This document shows, piece by piece, positions 37,601 to 52,600 of a stretch of 64,000 nt of DNA; position 1 is the first letter of the stretch, and each line of letters opens with the position of its first letter. Origin of the DNA: Siphonodentalium dalli. Its lineage: Eukaryota; Mollusca; Scaphopoda; Gadilida; Siphonodentaliidae. The translations under genes were made by a program, and so were the position numbers. The notes under the pieces are model-generated. The model saw nothing but the letters and a program-made list of their open reading frames with translations. It had not been told where the DNA came from and made no database searches. The DNA is taken from NCBI GenBank assembly GCA_032622095.1, contig CP136063.1, positions 148,171,379 through 148,235,378 of the forward strand. The letters are read 5' to 3'.

Positions 37601-40600
37601 TGCCATATCTGCCGCAGAGGGCAGACATATGAAAATATTGTTTTTCTCTGGATTGATGAGGGTTAAATTCTTATTCGACATCCTCAGAGATACTCTTCCT
37701 GAAAGTTTAATGACAGCATTAGATCAGTGACAAAATGTCGATCACTCGACGTTTCTGACGCATTAGAAGACTTGAATCTGAATACCAAATCTAATCAATA
37801 AATTTTGAGATTTACTCGAGTGCCGCAAACCCATTATGTGTAATATGCTAGCTTTATATTGTGTGATCTTTCTTAAGCAACCCTATATTTGATGCATTGT
37901 CATGAATATTTTAAAATGAGGTCTGTCTGATAGCTTGCGTCTTATTTTAGTGGATTCCATACTTCTCCACAATGCTGCATAGATATTTTATCCATATCGC
38001 GAAAATCATGCAGGAAGCATTCATACTTCAAAACTATCTAGGGCTTCTTGTTAATGTATCTTACATTTTAAACAGAAAATAGAATCCATTACTCAAACCG
38101 AGATTCTCATTTCCATTTCAAACTCTTACGTTTTGCTGAGTGAAATGTTGGCAATTGGCTGGTATCAACGGTCTTTGTGCTGCTATATCTAGCTCTGTTT
38201 TTAGAACAGAACAATAAGTTTTGCATCATATACCCATCACATGTTATTCTAATTTTTCACTTCATACGGCTTCATAGTATTAGTTATTTTTTCAATTCTA
38301 TCCAACAGGAAAAAGGGTTACATTCTCCCAGTTACAACAATAAGACCTCATTTTTCTTGGAGCCTAATTGCATGTGGTGGGTTCTTCTCCACAAACAATG
38401 TGTACAGTAAAATTCTAATAAATTGGGTAATTTTTTATTTATTTATTTTTTAATATTTAAGGGTTATAAATTATTGCTATAGAATACATACGTGTAGTAC
38501 CTTTCAAGAAATGGACAAGGCACATCATGACTTTGACTTAGCTGTCAAGAAATTCATTGGAACTATAATTCATCTGAAATATATGATGCAAATCATGTAT
38601 ATCTTGGAGAGAAAAAACATAATTTTTCCATCTTTTAAAAATGTTGAGTCAGTAACTATTATATTTACTGTCAACTGATTGTTCTCCAACTTTTAACTGT
38701 GTATCGAAATGGAACTAGAGAAAACATATAACAAATATAGTTGATTTTCCTCAAAATTGGAGACATAAATGTTCCAATATTGATTTTTCTTATATATATG
38801 TATATATATGATAAATTCAATTTACAATAGCATACTGTATTTTTGTGTTTAAAGTATTCAGGGTCCCTCTATGGTTTTTTTCCAGAAAATTTATGTAAAA
38901 TGTTGCAAGTAATATTTTCTGTCATTGTAATTCCAAAACAACTGGCACATAGTGCTCTGAGTACAGCTATGAACATGTTATTGAGGAAATACAGATCTCT
39001 CTGTGTCTAATTTTTCATATTTTTGTTGATAATACTTTGAAAAGCTTTGTATTATTTGTTTAGCTTTACCCTCTATCTTTTAAAATTTAACTGATCAGCT
39101 GAATGACCTTACAAACTCAAGTGATATCATCAATCGATCCACAGTAATTTGTCATTCTAACAAATTCATATACAATAATGCCCTAAGTAATCGACTCCTT
39201 AAACACAGCAGAATTATGAGTAACTTTTCAGGATTTAGTCGGAAATATATGGCTTGATCCCGATGAATGGCAACAAGCCATATTTCCGACTAAATCCTGA
39301 AAAGTTACCCATAATTCTGCTGTGTTTAAGGAGTCGATTACTTAGGGCATTACTGTATTCAAACAAGGCTTGTCCCTTCAAGCTAAAGTGGTTAATCTGA
39401 ACCACCAAAGAAGAAAAAGAAGTACGAAGCACTATTTGTTTGTGTTATATACTTAGTTACCCACATCAGAATTTCAGAAATCATGAGGGTTAAAATAACA
39501 AAATAGAGTGTTAGTTACAGGATCCGGTTTGGCTTGAGGGAGAGAGATAACGCAATTATACCCAATCATAGGTGCAATAAATACAAATTCTCTCCCTTCC
39601 AAATCAGACAGCGTGTGTAGAAAATGTTGGAAATTTCTCGGGAAAGTGTGCGAATGACAATAATTGGCAGAAATTAAGCAAATTAAATTTGATTGCCCAG
39701 ACATTGTAGTTTGGAAAACCAATAAGGCAGTCCCAGTAGAATTAATGAATGCCTCCAAACTTCCCCTATCATTGCCAAATTATGGGTCATCAGCTTGTGA
39801 TTTGCTGCTACAAGTACAATTATATGAAAATAAATACTAATTTCTGCGGATTGTAATCATGGTTTTCTTGTGGCCTGACTGTCGTTTTCGCAGGTTATTA
39901 TTTGCTTTTAATAAAGATGAATGTTTTTGTGTTAATACCACACTTCGCGAATTAATTATATATCAACCCTCACATCCCATTATTAGGATAAATGCACTGG
40001 CTTACAATGTCAAAGTAAATATTGTTAGGCCAATGCAATCTCTTTGTATATATAAGAGAATACATTGGCACAGGGTTTTCGCAAAATTAAAGGGTTTATA
40101 AGGGGTGCATTTTTGGCTTAAATTAATGATAGTGAAGTTGCCTATTTACAGTGAAGGCATACATCATTTTAAAGTAAATTTTCTGAAAAGTATTGTGGAA
40201 CACATTTAAATTGTGACCTGATAACCCTACTTGCAAAATGATATATGACAATCTACTGCTCTGGTTGGAAAACTGTGTTACTGCATTTCATAATAACTTA
40301 GATATTACTACTGGTACAGACCACAATTATTTTTTTTCATTCTCATGCATTACAGAATGTTTTTGAAGTAAAATTGAAGTGAAAAAAATACAACTCCCAT
40401 CTATCATTGACAGTGTAAAATGTTTTAATAATTATGAAAGGTTGCAATAATTGTGATGGCATGTATGTTTTTGTCAAAAATAAATATGTATACTGATATC
40501 ACTATTAGTTGACAGGTGAGAGTAATTAGGTTAGTGTCAATCACTTCCAAAATGTTCAACAATGCCAGTCATTTGAAAATTTATAACTGAGGACTTTTCC

Positions 40601-43600
40601 ACAGCAGCCAATGATTATTATCTAATGAAAATTTGGCTGACCATTTTATTATCTAATGAAAATTAGGCTGACCATTTTATTATCTAATGAAAATTAGACT
40701 GACCATTTTATTATCTAATGAAAATTAGACTGACCATTTTATTATCTAATGAAAATTAGGCTGACCATTTTATTATCTAATGAAAATTTGGCTGACCATT
40801 TTATTATCTAATGAAAATTAGGCTGACCATTTTATTATCTAATGAAAATTAGGCTGACCATTTTATTCCAACAATATTTCATTATGACTGATGACTTGTA
40901 CTTGTCTCTCAAAAGAGCATACAACTTAGAGTGTCATAGAGTAAGTGTCTCCTCAAGACCTAGCTATAAGTGCGTACATGTATGTTTTTTCATTAGGAAA
41001 ATTCCCCTTTTGAAGATTGTATCCCTTGGCCCTTAGGCTTTGTGTTTCCAGACATCAGAAGAACATCAGAAGGTACTAAATGGTTTCTCCCATTCAGTTT
41101 TACGAGTGTACATTGGAACAGTCTATTATTCATTTGGTTGGGTGTTGAGGTAATAAAAGCAGAAAAACAGATAAAACAAGCGCAGAAAGATTCATATTCA
41201 TTGGTGGGAAATGTTCATATAATAAGTTCAACAAATGACCTACATATAAATATATGGTTGTTTGTTGAACTTATTATCTGAACATTTCCTTAGGGAACTA
41301 CTCATTAATGAGTATTTAATATTATAGAACTGGTTAATTATAAACTGGAATCCTCATCTCCAGATTTTTACTTCCAGACTTAACAACATTTTTGAGAAGA
41401 AAAAGCAAGATGATCCGACCCAGCTTATTTCGACCTTTGAACTGACTGACCTTGTTGGACTGCTGTCATTGTTGTATGGAATGTTGCTGCACAGTGCACC
41501 AGTCAGCCGTGGTGACACTCCCCCTCCTGAAATGTCTCCGCCCACAGTGCAGGTCATCACACTGGGACTGAGAATGATCAACAATACAGCTCTGCTCGAT
41601 CTCCCTATGATGCAGGTAAGATTTATGGCCCCAGGATTCAGTACTATTAATACGTACACCTGTAATTTACAAGGTGAAAGAACATCAGAAGGTACTAAAA
41701 TTGCTACTAAAATTATAACTGACATCATTTTGATATATAGCCTATATGCAGAAATGACAATAAACCCTAACTGGCCATGCCAATCTGTAATTTATAGAAA
41801 AACATCTGTGCTGGTGACCTTCTGTTGCTATTATAACTCATAAATACCAACTTGGTTAAGTGTGTAAAAGTACTTACTGCCTTACATCTAGATTTTCATT
41901 CATTTTGTATCATGTATCTGGTATCTGTGGGTCAAGAACTAGTCTCCTCCATCACGGTCATAGATCAGAAAGAGAAGAAGATTTTCAGATTACTCAGGTT
42001 TAGTTCATTCCTGGTGGTGAGATTTATGGCTATGGATGGATTGAGGAAAGTTAGGTATCAGTCCATACGAATATGGTAAATCTCTGGTAACAGTTGTCCA
42101 ATTTTACTAGAGTTGAATTTATTGAATTACCCTTATTTCACATAAAATAGTGTCAGGTGTTTCTAGCCATGTCGGTTATACTCGGGCTGTGATTTGGTGA
42201 CATCATTACATCATTAAACCTTTTTACTTGCAGTCCTAATATATTGTCATTTGGGGGTCCGTGATGGTATGGTCGGTTTTAGTAAACACACCTCTCTAAT
42301 TAAATCTAATAGAACAAAAAATAAGAAAGCTTCCTCTTCATTTGGATCTATATACACTAGGGCTTCATAGTTTTTCAGTATTTAGTCATACCGGGGTTTA
42401 ATTTTTAATACCGTGTAGTCGGTATTGGACTACTTCAATAGTCGGTACATCGCGGCACACAATATTTTCTTTAAGTCGGTTTTACAACAGCAAACTTACA
42501 AAAATGCAATAACGCGTGCTTGTAAGTCATGAGCAAGAACCAGCGAGACGAAACAAGAACCAGCGACACGTGAAGATAACCAGCATAACTGCAGAAAAAA
42601 ATGCGAAAAGCAATTATAACAAAGGCCATGTCAATGCGTTGTATGCTGATGGATGTTGATAGTTGTCTCATATGCAGCTCAAATTAGTGTACACAAAGCA
42701 ATAATTAGACCATGATCACCATCCATACAATTACGAAATGCAAACTGTACAACGTTGTCCCAATTCGCACAGACATATCTCTGAGTGTATATATGCTGTG
42801 TTGTGAAATAATAATTTGTGAATTAAATGCTTGATATTTTTTGCGTAAGCAACATCATTAGGACACCACAAATTGTTAAGATCACAAGTGACATGCATTG
42901 CATTGTCCTATTTCTGTGTTTCCATGTGATACTGCATTCACACACGAATATTGAGTTGCGCACTGCATATTCCATAGGATCTTGACTAGCAAAATGCTTG
43001 GGCATTATTCTTGACGGTATTTAGTCAAACCGCAGTATTTTATTTAATATCAAAGTCAGTATTGTGACCCAATATACACATGCTTACCAGATAAACAGCT
43101 TTATAGAATATGCGTAATCTTTATCCTGAGCGACCAAAGGTTGGGCCATGACTAGGGTTGACTTTCTTTGTGTTATTATGGATTTGTTTTCTTTTTGTTT
43201 TTTTTTCAGTTTGTTTTAAACCATATTTTCTTTCCAGAAAACACTTGGAGATGAGGGAAATTCTTTGGAAATCCGACATATTTGCAGTTACCTTATATGG
43301 TATTGCTCACATCACCCATCAGAGGAACTACTGCATGAAGTGATCATGTGTGTTGGTTATCTGACGATATGTAATGCGGACAATCAGGTATGGGATATTA
43401 TTAGTACCCCAATGTCTGTTCACGTAGTACAGGGTTTTACTACCCGAAGCCATCGAGAAAACCATAACTAAAACAAAAATATGTATAAACATGCCCATAA
43501 ATGACTGATAAATTTTGAGTTGGACAAAAGTGATAATGGAATTGTGAACGGATGGGAACCGCAGAAACTGAAATAGGTCTAACCGGCAATGTACAGTAAT

Positions 43601-46600
43601 GCCCTAAATAATCGACTCCTTAACCACAGCAGAATTATGGGAAATTTTTCACAATATAGTCGGAAATGAGAGCTTTCTCTCGATGAGAGCTTTCCGACGA
43701 ATGGCAACAAGCCATATTTCCGACTATATCCTGAAAAATTTCCCATAATTCTGCTGTGGTTAAGGAGTCGATTATTTAGGACATTACTGCACACTAATTC
43801 GCCTACATTATCTTATTTTAAACCACAAAGCAGGTAGAGCTGAAACGGTTGACCCATTCTTCTAACCGGTTAACCATTGGGGTTAGCCGGATTTTAACCG
43901 GTTAACCGCTAATTTCTAGCGGACTTCTCTCAGACTAATTATGTTGACATTATGTCATGCTCCAGGGACAAACCTAGGTGAGAAATAGTAGCTCAAATAA
44001 AGACCTTATTCACGGCATTTAACGATATTCAAAAACATGCATTCACTGTTCTTTTGCTGGCTCTCATGATGGGGGAATGAGCAAGTGAAATTTGTGAATG
44101 GCAGGGGGATCGCTTATTTGCCGTGATCAGCATATGTTTGGGCATTTGTAAAATGAGTAACAATAGTATGGGAATTGGTAAAACGAGTAACAAAACTATT
44201 TATTTATTAAAGATCTGTAATATATCATTATCATCATTGGTATATCTTCTAATGAATTATATATAAAGACAAGAAAGTAATAACTAATAACTATAGAACA
44301 AAAAGGAAGGTCAGTTAGGTCACAGACTCACAGTCCTATTCAGTATTCGAACTATTCGTCGGTATCATGATCACGGACACTAACTATTGATACCCGTGTT
44401 CACTTTTCAAATTTCAATACGAAATGATACGAGTCTGAGGGGTGTCAGTCAGATGACAGATTCACTGATTCGGTGATGTCATTGCTTTGAACTATCCCGC
44501 CTGGATACACAGTGACTGCCCACGTGCTCTCGTCGGAAGATCAGAGAAAACTTCAAAGCCCGGAATTGATTGAAGGTCGCCGACACGCTACTCAGTGTCT
44601 GAAATTCCGCGTGCACCAATTAATGCTGCATTGCACTCTACTATCGGTGACACAGGGGTTAGAATTACTTTTGCATAATTTATCTTAATATTTTGAGGGT
44701 ACCAGCATATTATTCACGTTCACATTCAACTGACAGAACGGGATGCGGTTTCGTCCGGTTCATTTTTTTCTAACCGGTTACGTCGTTATCCAGATGTTAT
44801 CCGGCTGTCCGTTTCAGCTCTAAAAGCAGTAAGTATTATAACTTGATTTGCCAAATGAAATTTTCCTGGGCCATTTTCCAAAAAAATTGGCCATTGGCCA
44901 ATGTGCCCACCAACAGTCTGAACACTGGCCATGAGTCTGAAGGCGAAATGGAATATAGCTGGTTGAATATAGGTAAAACCTGTACTACTTGAACAGCCGC
45001 AGGGTAATGAATTTATGTATTGACTTTGCATTCCCATTAACACCTCAATCATAAGCAGTTACGCTAAAAATTATCTGTCAACTTTCGACATCATACTTTA
45101 TCCCATACCCAAAAAGTTATTTGATTTCCATAACGAAGCTCCTACATGATACAGAACATTTCTGAGAAGGTTTTAATTTCTGGGAACGTGACTACCACAT
45201 GATCATGATACAGGAATTTGTTTATTGTTCAGTGGAAATATCAATGGTTTCAATGAAGACGGCCCTATACTGTGCAGCTATCAACCAATCAAATAAAAGA
45301 ATGCACACTAGTAAATAGTTAAAGTCACTTTACTAGGGTGTCTCCATAACTTATCACTTAAAGGAATTATTTTTGTCCCCCGAAAAAAAAACAATTTGGG
45401 GGACATAAAAATCACCTGTTTGTCCATGCATGTGTCTATCCCAGATGGTTTCTGAATGGTAACCTTAGTTGTAGTTATCTGATTGTTTTCAAATCTGGCA
45501 TATGGATTGCTCACATGAAAATACAGGTCAAGTTCAAATTTGGGTTCTGTCTGTCTGTTGAAGTTCATATATGGGGTGAGGACTGCCCATTTTTATCCCC
45601 CGCCAAATTAAATTTTCGGGGGATATAGGAATGGGTTCCGTCCGTCCCGAATTTGTAAGAGTCATAACTTGAACAAATGTCAACAATTTCAAAGATTTTT
45701 GGTATATGAGTTCACCTGACCATTACCTAGAATGAGTTCGCAAGCCAGGTCCAGCCGGATATTTTTACCGGAGTTATTGGACTTTGTTTATTATTTTTGT
45801 CGAATTTACCAAATAGCAAAAACGACGTCACAGGGCTCATGACCAGTATCTAGAACGAGTTCGCAAACCAGGTTCGGCCGGATATTTTCAGCAGAGTTAT
45901 TGGACTTTGTTCATTATTTTTGGTGCAAATGGACTACGTCACATGGCTAATTTCCACAAATGTCAACAGATTTTACAGATTTTTTGTATATGAGTTCACA
46001 TGACCAGTATCTAGAACGAGTTCGCAAACCAGATCCGGCCGGATATTTTCAGACTTTGCTTATTATTTTTGTTGAATTTACCAAATAGCAAATAGACGAC
46101 GTCACAGGGCTCATTTCCACAAATTACAACGGACTTCAATGATATTTGGTATATGAGTTCACTTGACCAGTATCTAGAACGAGTTCGCAAACCAGGTCCG
46201 GCCGGATATTTTAAGCAGACTTATTGGACTTTGTTTATTTTTTTGTGTGCAAATGGACGACGTCACATTGCTCATTTCCACAAATGTCAACGGATTTCAA
46301 AGATTTTTAGTATATGAGTTCACATGACCAGTACCTAAAATTAGTTCGCAAGCCAGGCTTGTTTAGCACATACTGAGAACGCAAACATTATTGAGAATGC
46401 ACTTCCCCAACTGCACAATTCGGTGGGGGATACCGCCGTCTGCGACTGCTTGTTACCATAGTTGTGGTCTTTGTCGATAGAATTTGCCGATTATTTCTTT
46501 TTCCAGATGATAACGTTAGTTTTAGTTTATCTGATTGTATTAAAATTCAGTATATGGATTACTCACATGACAATACAGGTCATACTCACATGACAACACA

Positions 46601-49600
46601 GGTCATGTTCGATTGTGGGTGTGCTTTACCTAGTTTTACCGGAGTTATGGCCCATGTCAACTTAAACTTTGGTATCATGGCCCGGGTCCTGTCTGTCCGG
46701 CGTCATCCGCACAGGCAAACCGGTTTCTCTGGAACTATTGGCTGTATCGATCTGAAATTTGGTACTGATGTGTATTTTGGCTCTCCCAATAACATAAGCT
46801 TTGTCCGGACTCGACCCGACATCACATTTTGGCATCTTATCTGTAGGGCAAAATGGTTTCTCAAGAACTACTTTGCGGATCGCACTGAAATTTAGTATGG
46901 TTGTGTATTTAGGCCCTCTGAGTAACATGGTAACATCGCGTTTTGACGTTATTATCTGAACGGGCATCGTGGTTCTCAGAAACTACTAGGCGGATCTCAT
47001 TGAAATTTGATGTGGACATGTATTTCGGCCCTCCGGGTAACTTGGGCTGGGTCTCGACTCGGCCCAACATCGCCTTTATTTTCTACCTTATCAGAACAAG
47101 TACGGTAACAAAAAACATTATTTAATATTTCCGTGCAATGCCAGATATATTCGATAGTATTATATAACTCTATGGTTTATGAGGGAGCAATAGCTATCGC
47201 GTTAATTTTCTCGATATCAAAATGGCATTTTTTGGGATATAGATAAGTGTAGTTTATATGCCCCATTTGTTGTCTAACATTTTGTTCATTGAAACAAATC
47301 GACAGTGATGTGAAAGTTGATTTTGTCTTTTGTTGTAACTGGAATGCTGGAATACTGAATCCATCGTTAAATGTTCGTTCATTTCTTATCACATTGATAT
47401 TTTTAAATTCTTTTTTCCATTATATTTCTCCAGGTTATCATTCAGTCAGGCCAGGCGCCCACAGTCCTACAGCAGCTGTGCTCGTTACCATTCCAGTATT
47501 TCAGTGATCCACGCCTCACAAACATCTTGTTTCCCACACTCATAGCATGTTGCTATAACAATGAGCTTAACGTTGAAATTCTCGAACAGGAACTCAGTGG
47601 CAGTCTGTTGGCCAATTTCATGGAGGTATGTTTGGGGAAATACAACTATCAGTCAAACATAAAATCAAAGTTACCAAACTTGATCTGTGTTCATACGCTT
47701 GTCTGAATTCCTTGTGAGTTTTAGCATATTAGCAATCGTTCTAGGCCTGGAAAAGCCATGAAAACAGAAAAAAATTCCACCTAGCTGAATTTAAAAAGAA
47801 TATTATTTAATTCTGTACATAATGATTATGATTTCTATATAAATTCCACTTTCATTTTGAAATGAAAATTGTCATGTAATGGCGAAGGTTACTCAATTCT
47901 GAATCTTTATGCTGCCAATTGTTATGTTCATGTTGTGATATAACTTTCAGATAAAGCAATAGCTGTGGTACTTAGGAGGTCACTTCCATTTATAATGCTG
48001 GGGTCCAATGGGTAAATTGTCCAGGGCAAAAAATGAATGTAATAAGTTGCCCAGATTTAGCAGTAACTGAGCATGTGACTGTTTATAAAAAATAATGGCC
48101 ATAAGACAAAAGTGTGTTTTAAATATCCAATTGAACGAAACTCAATTCCAGTGTATTTATGAAGTCAGAATATCTAGATCATTGATATTGATAATAGAAT
48201 GAAAATTTTTTTTGCATCTTTCATCATAATAAGCAAAACTACCTAAATTTAGACACTAACTGTCTAAAACATTGGATAAATAATTTTACCTTTCTTTCAA
48301 TTGAATTATATATTTCTGAATCATAGGTGATATAATCTTTAGAATCCATAACGATGTTGGGACGATGTCACATAATGCCCTTTAGACCAACTCGGTAGGA
48401 GGTATATCGAGCGTAGCCCAGTGTAATTACTCCCGATTATTCCTTTCATTGCCCAGTTTAAAAGCGTAGCCCATCATGATGTATGGAATCTCCCCAGGAA
48501 GAGAGACCATATTATATGGATAAAATACATGGCTTGCAGTAGACTATGCCAAATTGGTGGTCTGAGAGGAAGAACTATTCCTCCTCAAGGACCACTGTAT
48601 TGGCATAATCAACGACATAATCAACATGCATTATTTATTATATTACCGGTATATCAATCACTGTTGTGAATTCTGACATAGTTTTTGTGTCTGATTTTGT
48701 CACATTTTTATTTGCTGCAAATTTGGAAATCGGTCTCAGATTTTACAATTTATGGCAATTTTTGTCGATGGTAGGGGAGTATTACTATGTTATTAGTTAC
48801 AACTAACATCATTTGTCTGTGATTCATGTATTTATTTCTATAAATTTTTCATTAACAATGACAATAGGCAAAATTTGAGATGCCAAATGGATAAAAATGG
48901 AAAATTAAGTTATGACTGTCAGCTATTGATATACTGATACAAGTAACGTACAATGTATAGTTTCAGATTGACAGTGTCTTCAGGTGTCAATCCGATTACG
49001 CGAAATGAGTCTGTTACAAAAATAGAAAAAAGAATAGTTGTTGTGAAGTTTTACCTACAAGGATAAGATCGGAAAATATTGTATCTCACGTGACTTTCTC
49101 GCACTCTGATTGACTGCACACTGTTATACTATTTTACGATAGTACCCCAGTAGGATTCCTACTCGCCTACTATCCTTTTTCTATTTATAGTAACTGACTC
49201 ATTTCGTGAAATGGGATTGCCTTCTGAAGACACTGCCAGTATGAAGCTATACCTTGTACAATGCAATATTGTTATATTGTAATGATCTTACAAATTTCCA
49301 ATCATAGCTATCCAATGTATTTAATAGTTTGTCCATTTAGTTGGCAAGCAGACAGTCCTAATTTTGTAATAATAATGATAGTTTTATATAGTGATTAACC
49401 AATTACTTGCTCTAATTCGGTTTTAAACATTACAATATTACCCCAGTCATTTGTACAAGCCAACCAATGAACCGGATGCAGCCATTGCAGGTGCTGCTCT
49501 AGTTTGATCAGAACATGGTCTGATACTCAACAGTATGACAAGCTGACTAGTACTCATTTAGCACATGATTGGTGCAAAGCTGACACAGTAGGAGTGACCT

Positions 49601-52600
49601 TGCTCAAGGGTGACAACTTGGTACAGGATTTGAAACAGGAACAAACCAATAATTGCAATTCGCTCAAAGCAGCCAAGCCACTGCTGTGTGAAGACTCACA
49701 ATAGACCAGCACTAATTTTGTAATGCCAATGAATTTATAGTTATTTATAACTTCCTTTTCCGTTTTCACCGAAGTTAACTACTGAAATTTCGCCAGTATG
49801 ACTTTGCTAATGATGTATTTATAGAAATAAATGCATGAATGTGACCAATTTCCAAAAGTCACGGTAAATAAAAATGGGACAAAATCAGACACAAAAATTG
49901 TGTGAGAATTGACACCAATTATCGATATAATATAATAAATAAGGCACATCTTGTCATTGACTATCAGTACAGCAGTGTGCAGCCAATAAGAACATGACAG
50001 TCACGTGAGATATAATATATTTAAATAGAAATGTCTTCATATTGATAGAATATATTTATTTATTCAAATGTTATCTTTGTACGTACCATGTTGTCTTGAT
50101 AAAATAGTTAGCTAATGAAGCACATGCTTACTTTATGTTTCAGCAAAAGCAACTTGAAATTCAACAAGCAAAATTGACATTGACCCCCTCAGCAAAGAAA
50201 TCCATAAATACAGGTAAACCAGTGTATTTATTCACTGTTACATTATTATTCATTGCTAGATGGAGAAAAACCCACAAAATGTCTTCACTTCAGTAGTAAG
50301 GCACATTATAATAAAAATTTATTTTATCCAGCGAAACCCCCATATATATTATGACAATAACAAGGATTGATTTTGATTGAATAGTGCAACTTTAATTTGC
50401 AAATACCAGTACTAATCGAAACAAGTAATCATAACATAATCAGAATACATGTATAAAACTGTACAAAAATAACCAATAGTGGGCCCAAATCGCCCAAAAC
50501 AATCGCCAACAGTTGCAAATTAAAGTGCGGATCCGACAAACATCATTAAAACCCATTCTCACATACAAACAACCTTCCCTTCACCCATATATATCCTCAA
50601 AACCAAATTAACTGCGAAACCAATTAAAATTGCACTAACCAAACGAAACACCGAATCTAGGAGGAGGGGAGGGAGGTGGTGTTGATAAATTTCCTTGTTG
50701 ACATTACTTTTACAACTCTCAATTTCGACTGACGCTAACTGACCTACATTCTGTGTACTGACCTACATACTGCGATGTGTTTTCCGCTGTTCCTTCAACC
50801 TCCCTCCTATTTTTATCAGCTTCCAACAACATTGCTTTGAAAACAAATGGTGGGACTCGCCGGATAAAAACTAACATGCTCTTATAACATCGCAAGTTAG
50901 CACATTTATTGCTTTACTAAATATAGTTGGTGTCTTTAAATAAACAGTATTTATCCAATTGATCCCAAACTTCAAGTTAACCTCTGGTCACTTAAAGATT
51001 TAAACTTTCGGCGCTCCTTATACATTGACTGTCAAAGTTGAGCTACTGTGTCATTGACACTTTCATTTTATTTTAATGTATATATTTTGCAATTGATCAT
51101 TGGCAAGACAGACACTAAGGCAGTCCAAAAAGTACTTAGTTTTGTCACTAGCTTTCATATACTGGTGCTTTTGCAAATCATTTCCCTTCACTCTTTTGCA
51201 CAAACGTATTACACTTGTCATAATAACACCAATTCAATACAGTCAGTCACAGAAATATGCTACACTTTTGAATGCGCCTTTGTTTACACCTTTTTATATG
51301 CCCTTTTTAAAAAAAGGTTGTATTATCTAATCAGTGTACCGTCCACCGTCCGTCAGTCTGGCCATCTGTCCATCCATTAACATTTTTGGTTTCTGATCAA
51401 TAGCTCCAGTTTGGATTATTTGATCTGAACCAAAGTTGGTATGTGTATTTCCCAGCTAATAATACAGGCCAATTTTTATACGCCCTTTTTGAAAAAAGGT
51501 CGTATTATGTTATCAGTCTGTCCGTCCGTCCGTCCGTCCGCCTGTCGTACCGTCCGTCCGTTAACATTTTTGGTTTCCGATCGATAACTCCAGTTTGGAT
51601 TATTTGATCTGAACCAAAGTTTGTATGTGTATTTCCCAGCTAAAGATACAGGCTAAGTTCGAATATGGGTTCCGACCAATTATTTTTACATGAGTTACGG
51701 CCCTTTTTCGACTTAGAATTTGACTGTCTGTTAACATTTTTGGTTGCCGACCGATAACTCCAGTTTGGATTATTTGATCTGAACCAAAGTTGGTATGTGT
51801 ATTTCCCAGCTAAAGATACAGGCCAAGTTCGAATATGGGTTCCGTCCAATTATTTTTACATGAGTTACGGCCCTTTTTCGACTTAGAATGTGACCGTCTG
51901 TTAACATTTTTGGTTTCCGACCGATAACTCCAGTTTAGATTATTTGATCTGAACCAAAGTTGGTATGTGTATTTCCCAGCTAAAGATACAGGCCAAGTTC
52001 GAATATGGGTTCCGTCTAGTTATTTTTACATGAGTTACGGCCCTTTTTCAACTTAGAATTTGACCAATTTCATAACATTTTGGTTTCCGACCGATAACTC
52101 CAGTTTTTATTATTTGAGCTGAACCAAAGCTGGTATGTGTATTTCCCAGCTAAAACTACAGGCCAAGTTTGAATATAGGTTCTGTCTAATTATTTTTAAA
52201 TGAGTTATGGCCATTTTTCGACTTAGAATTTGACCACATTTTTGGCATTGAAATTAGGGTATATCAGATTTTCTTTAAATGTAAGCTCAAAGTATTATCT
52301 TATTTTGCGATAGTACAATTCGAAATGGCTAAAGGGCGTATTTTGCCACGCCCTAGCGATGCTCTTGTTGAATATGGGTTCCGTCCAATTATTTTTACAT
52401 AAGTTACGGCCCTTTTTCTCAACTTAGAATTTGACCATCTGTTAACATTTATCGTTTCCGATCAATAACTCCAGTTTGAGTTATTTGATCTGAACCAAAA
52501 TTGCTATGTGTATTTCCCAGCTAAAGATACAGGCCAAGGTCAAATATGGGTTCTGTCCAATTATTTTTACATGAGATACGGCCCTTTTTCGACTTAGAAT

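Noticed and set aside
40616-40863. Regular direct repeats as a CRISPR array
   Set aside because: Units are contiguous 31-mers without unique spacers, in a eukaryotic intron: a minisatellite.
46464-46895. 143-codon + strand ORF as a gene
   Set aside because: It is made of diverged tandem units of the GTCCCCC repeat; the words recur in neighbouring repeats.
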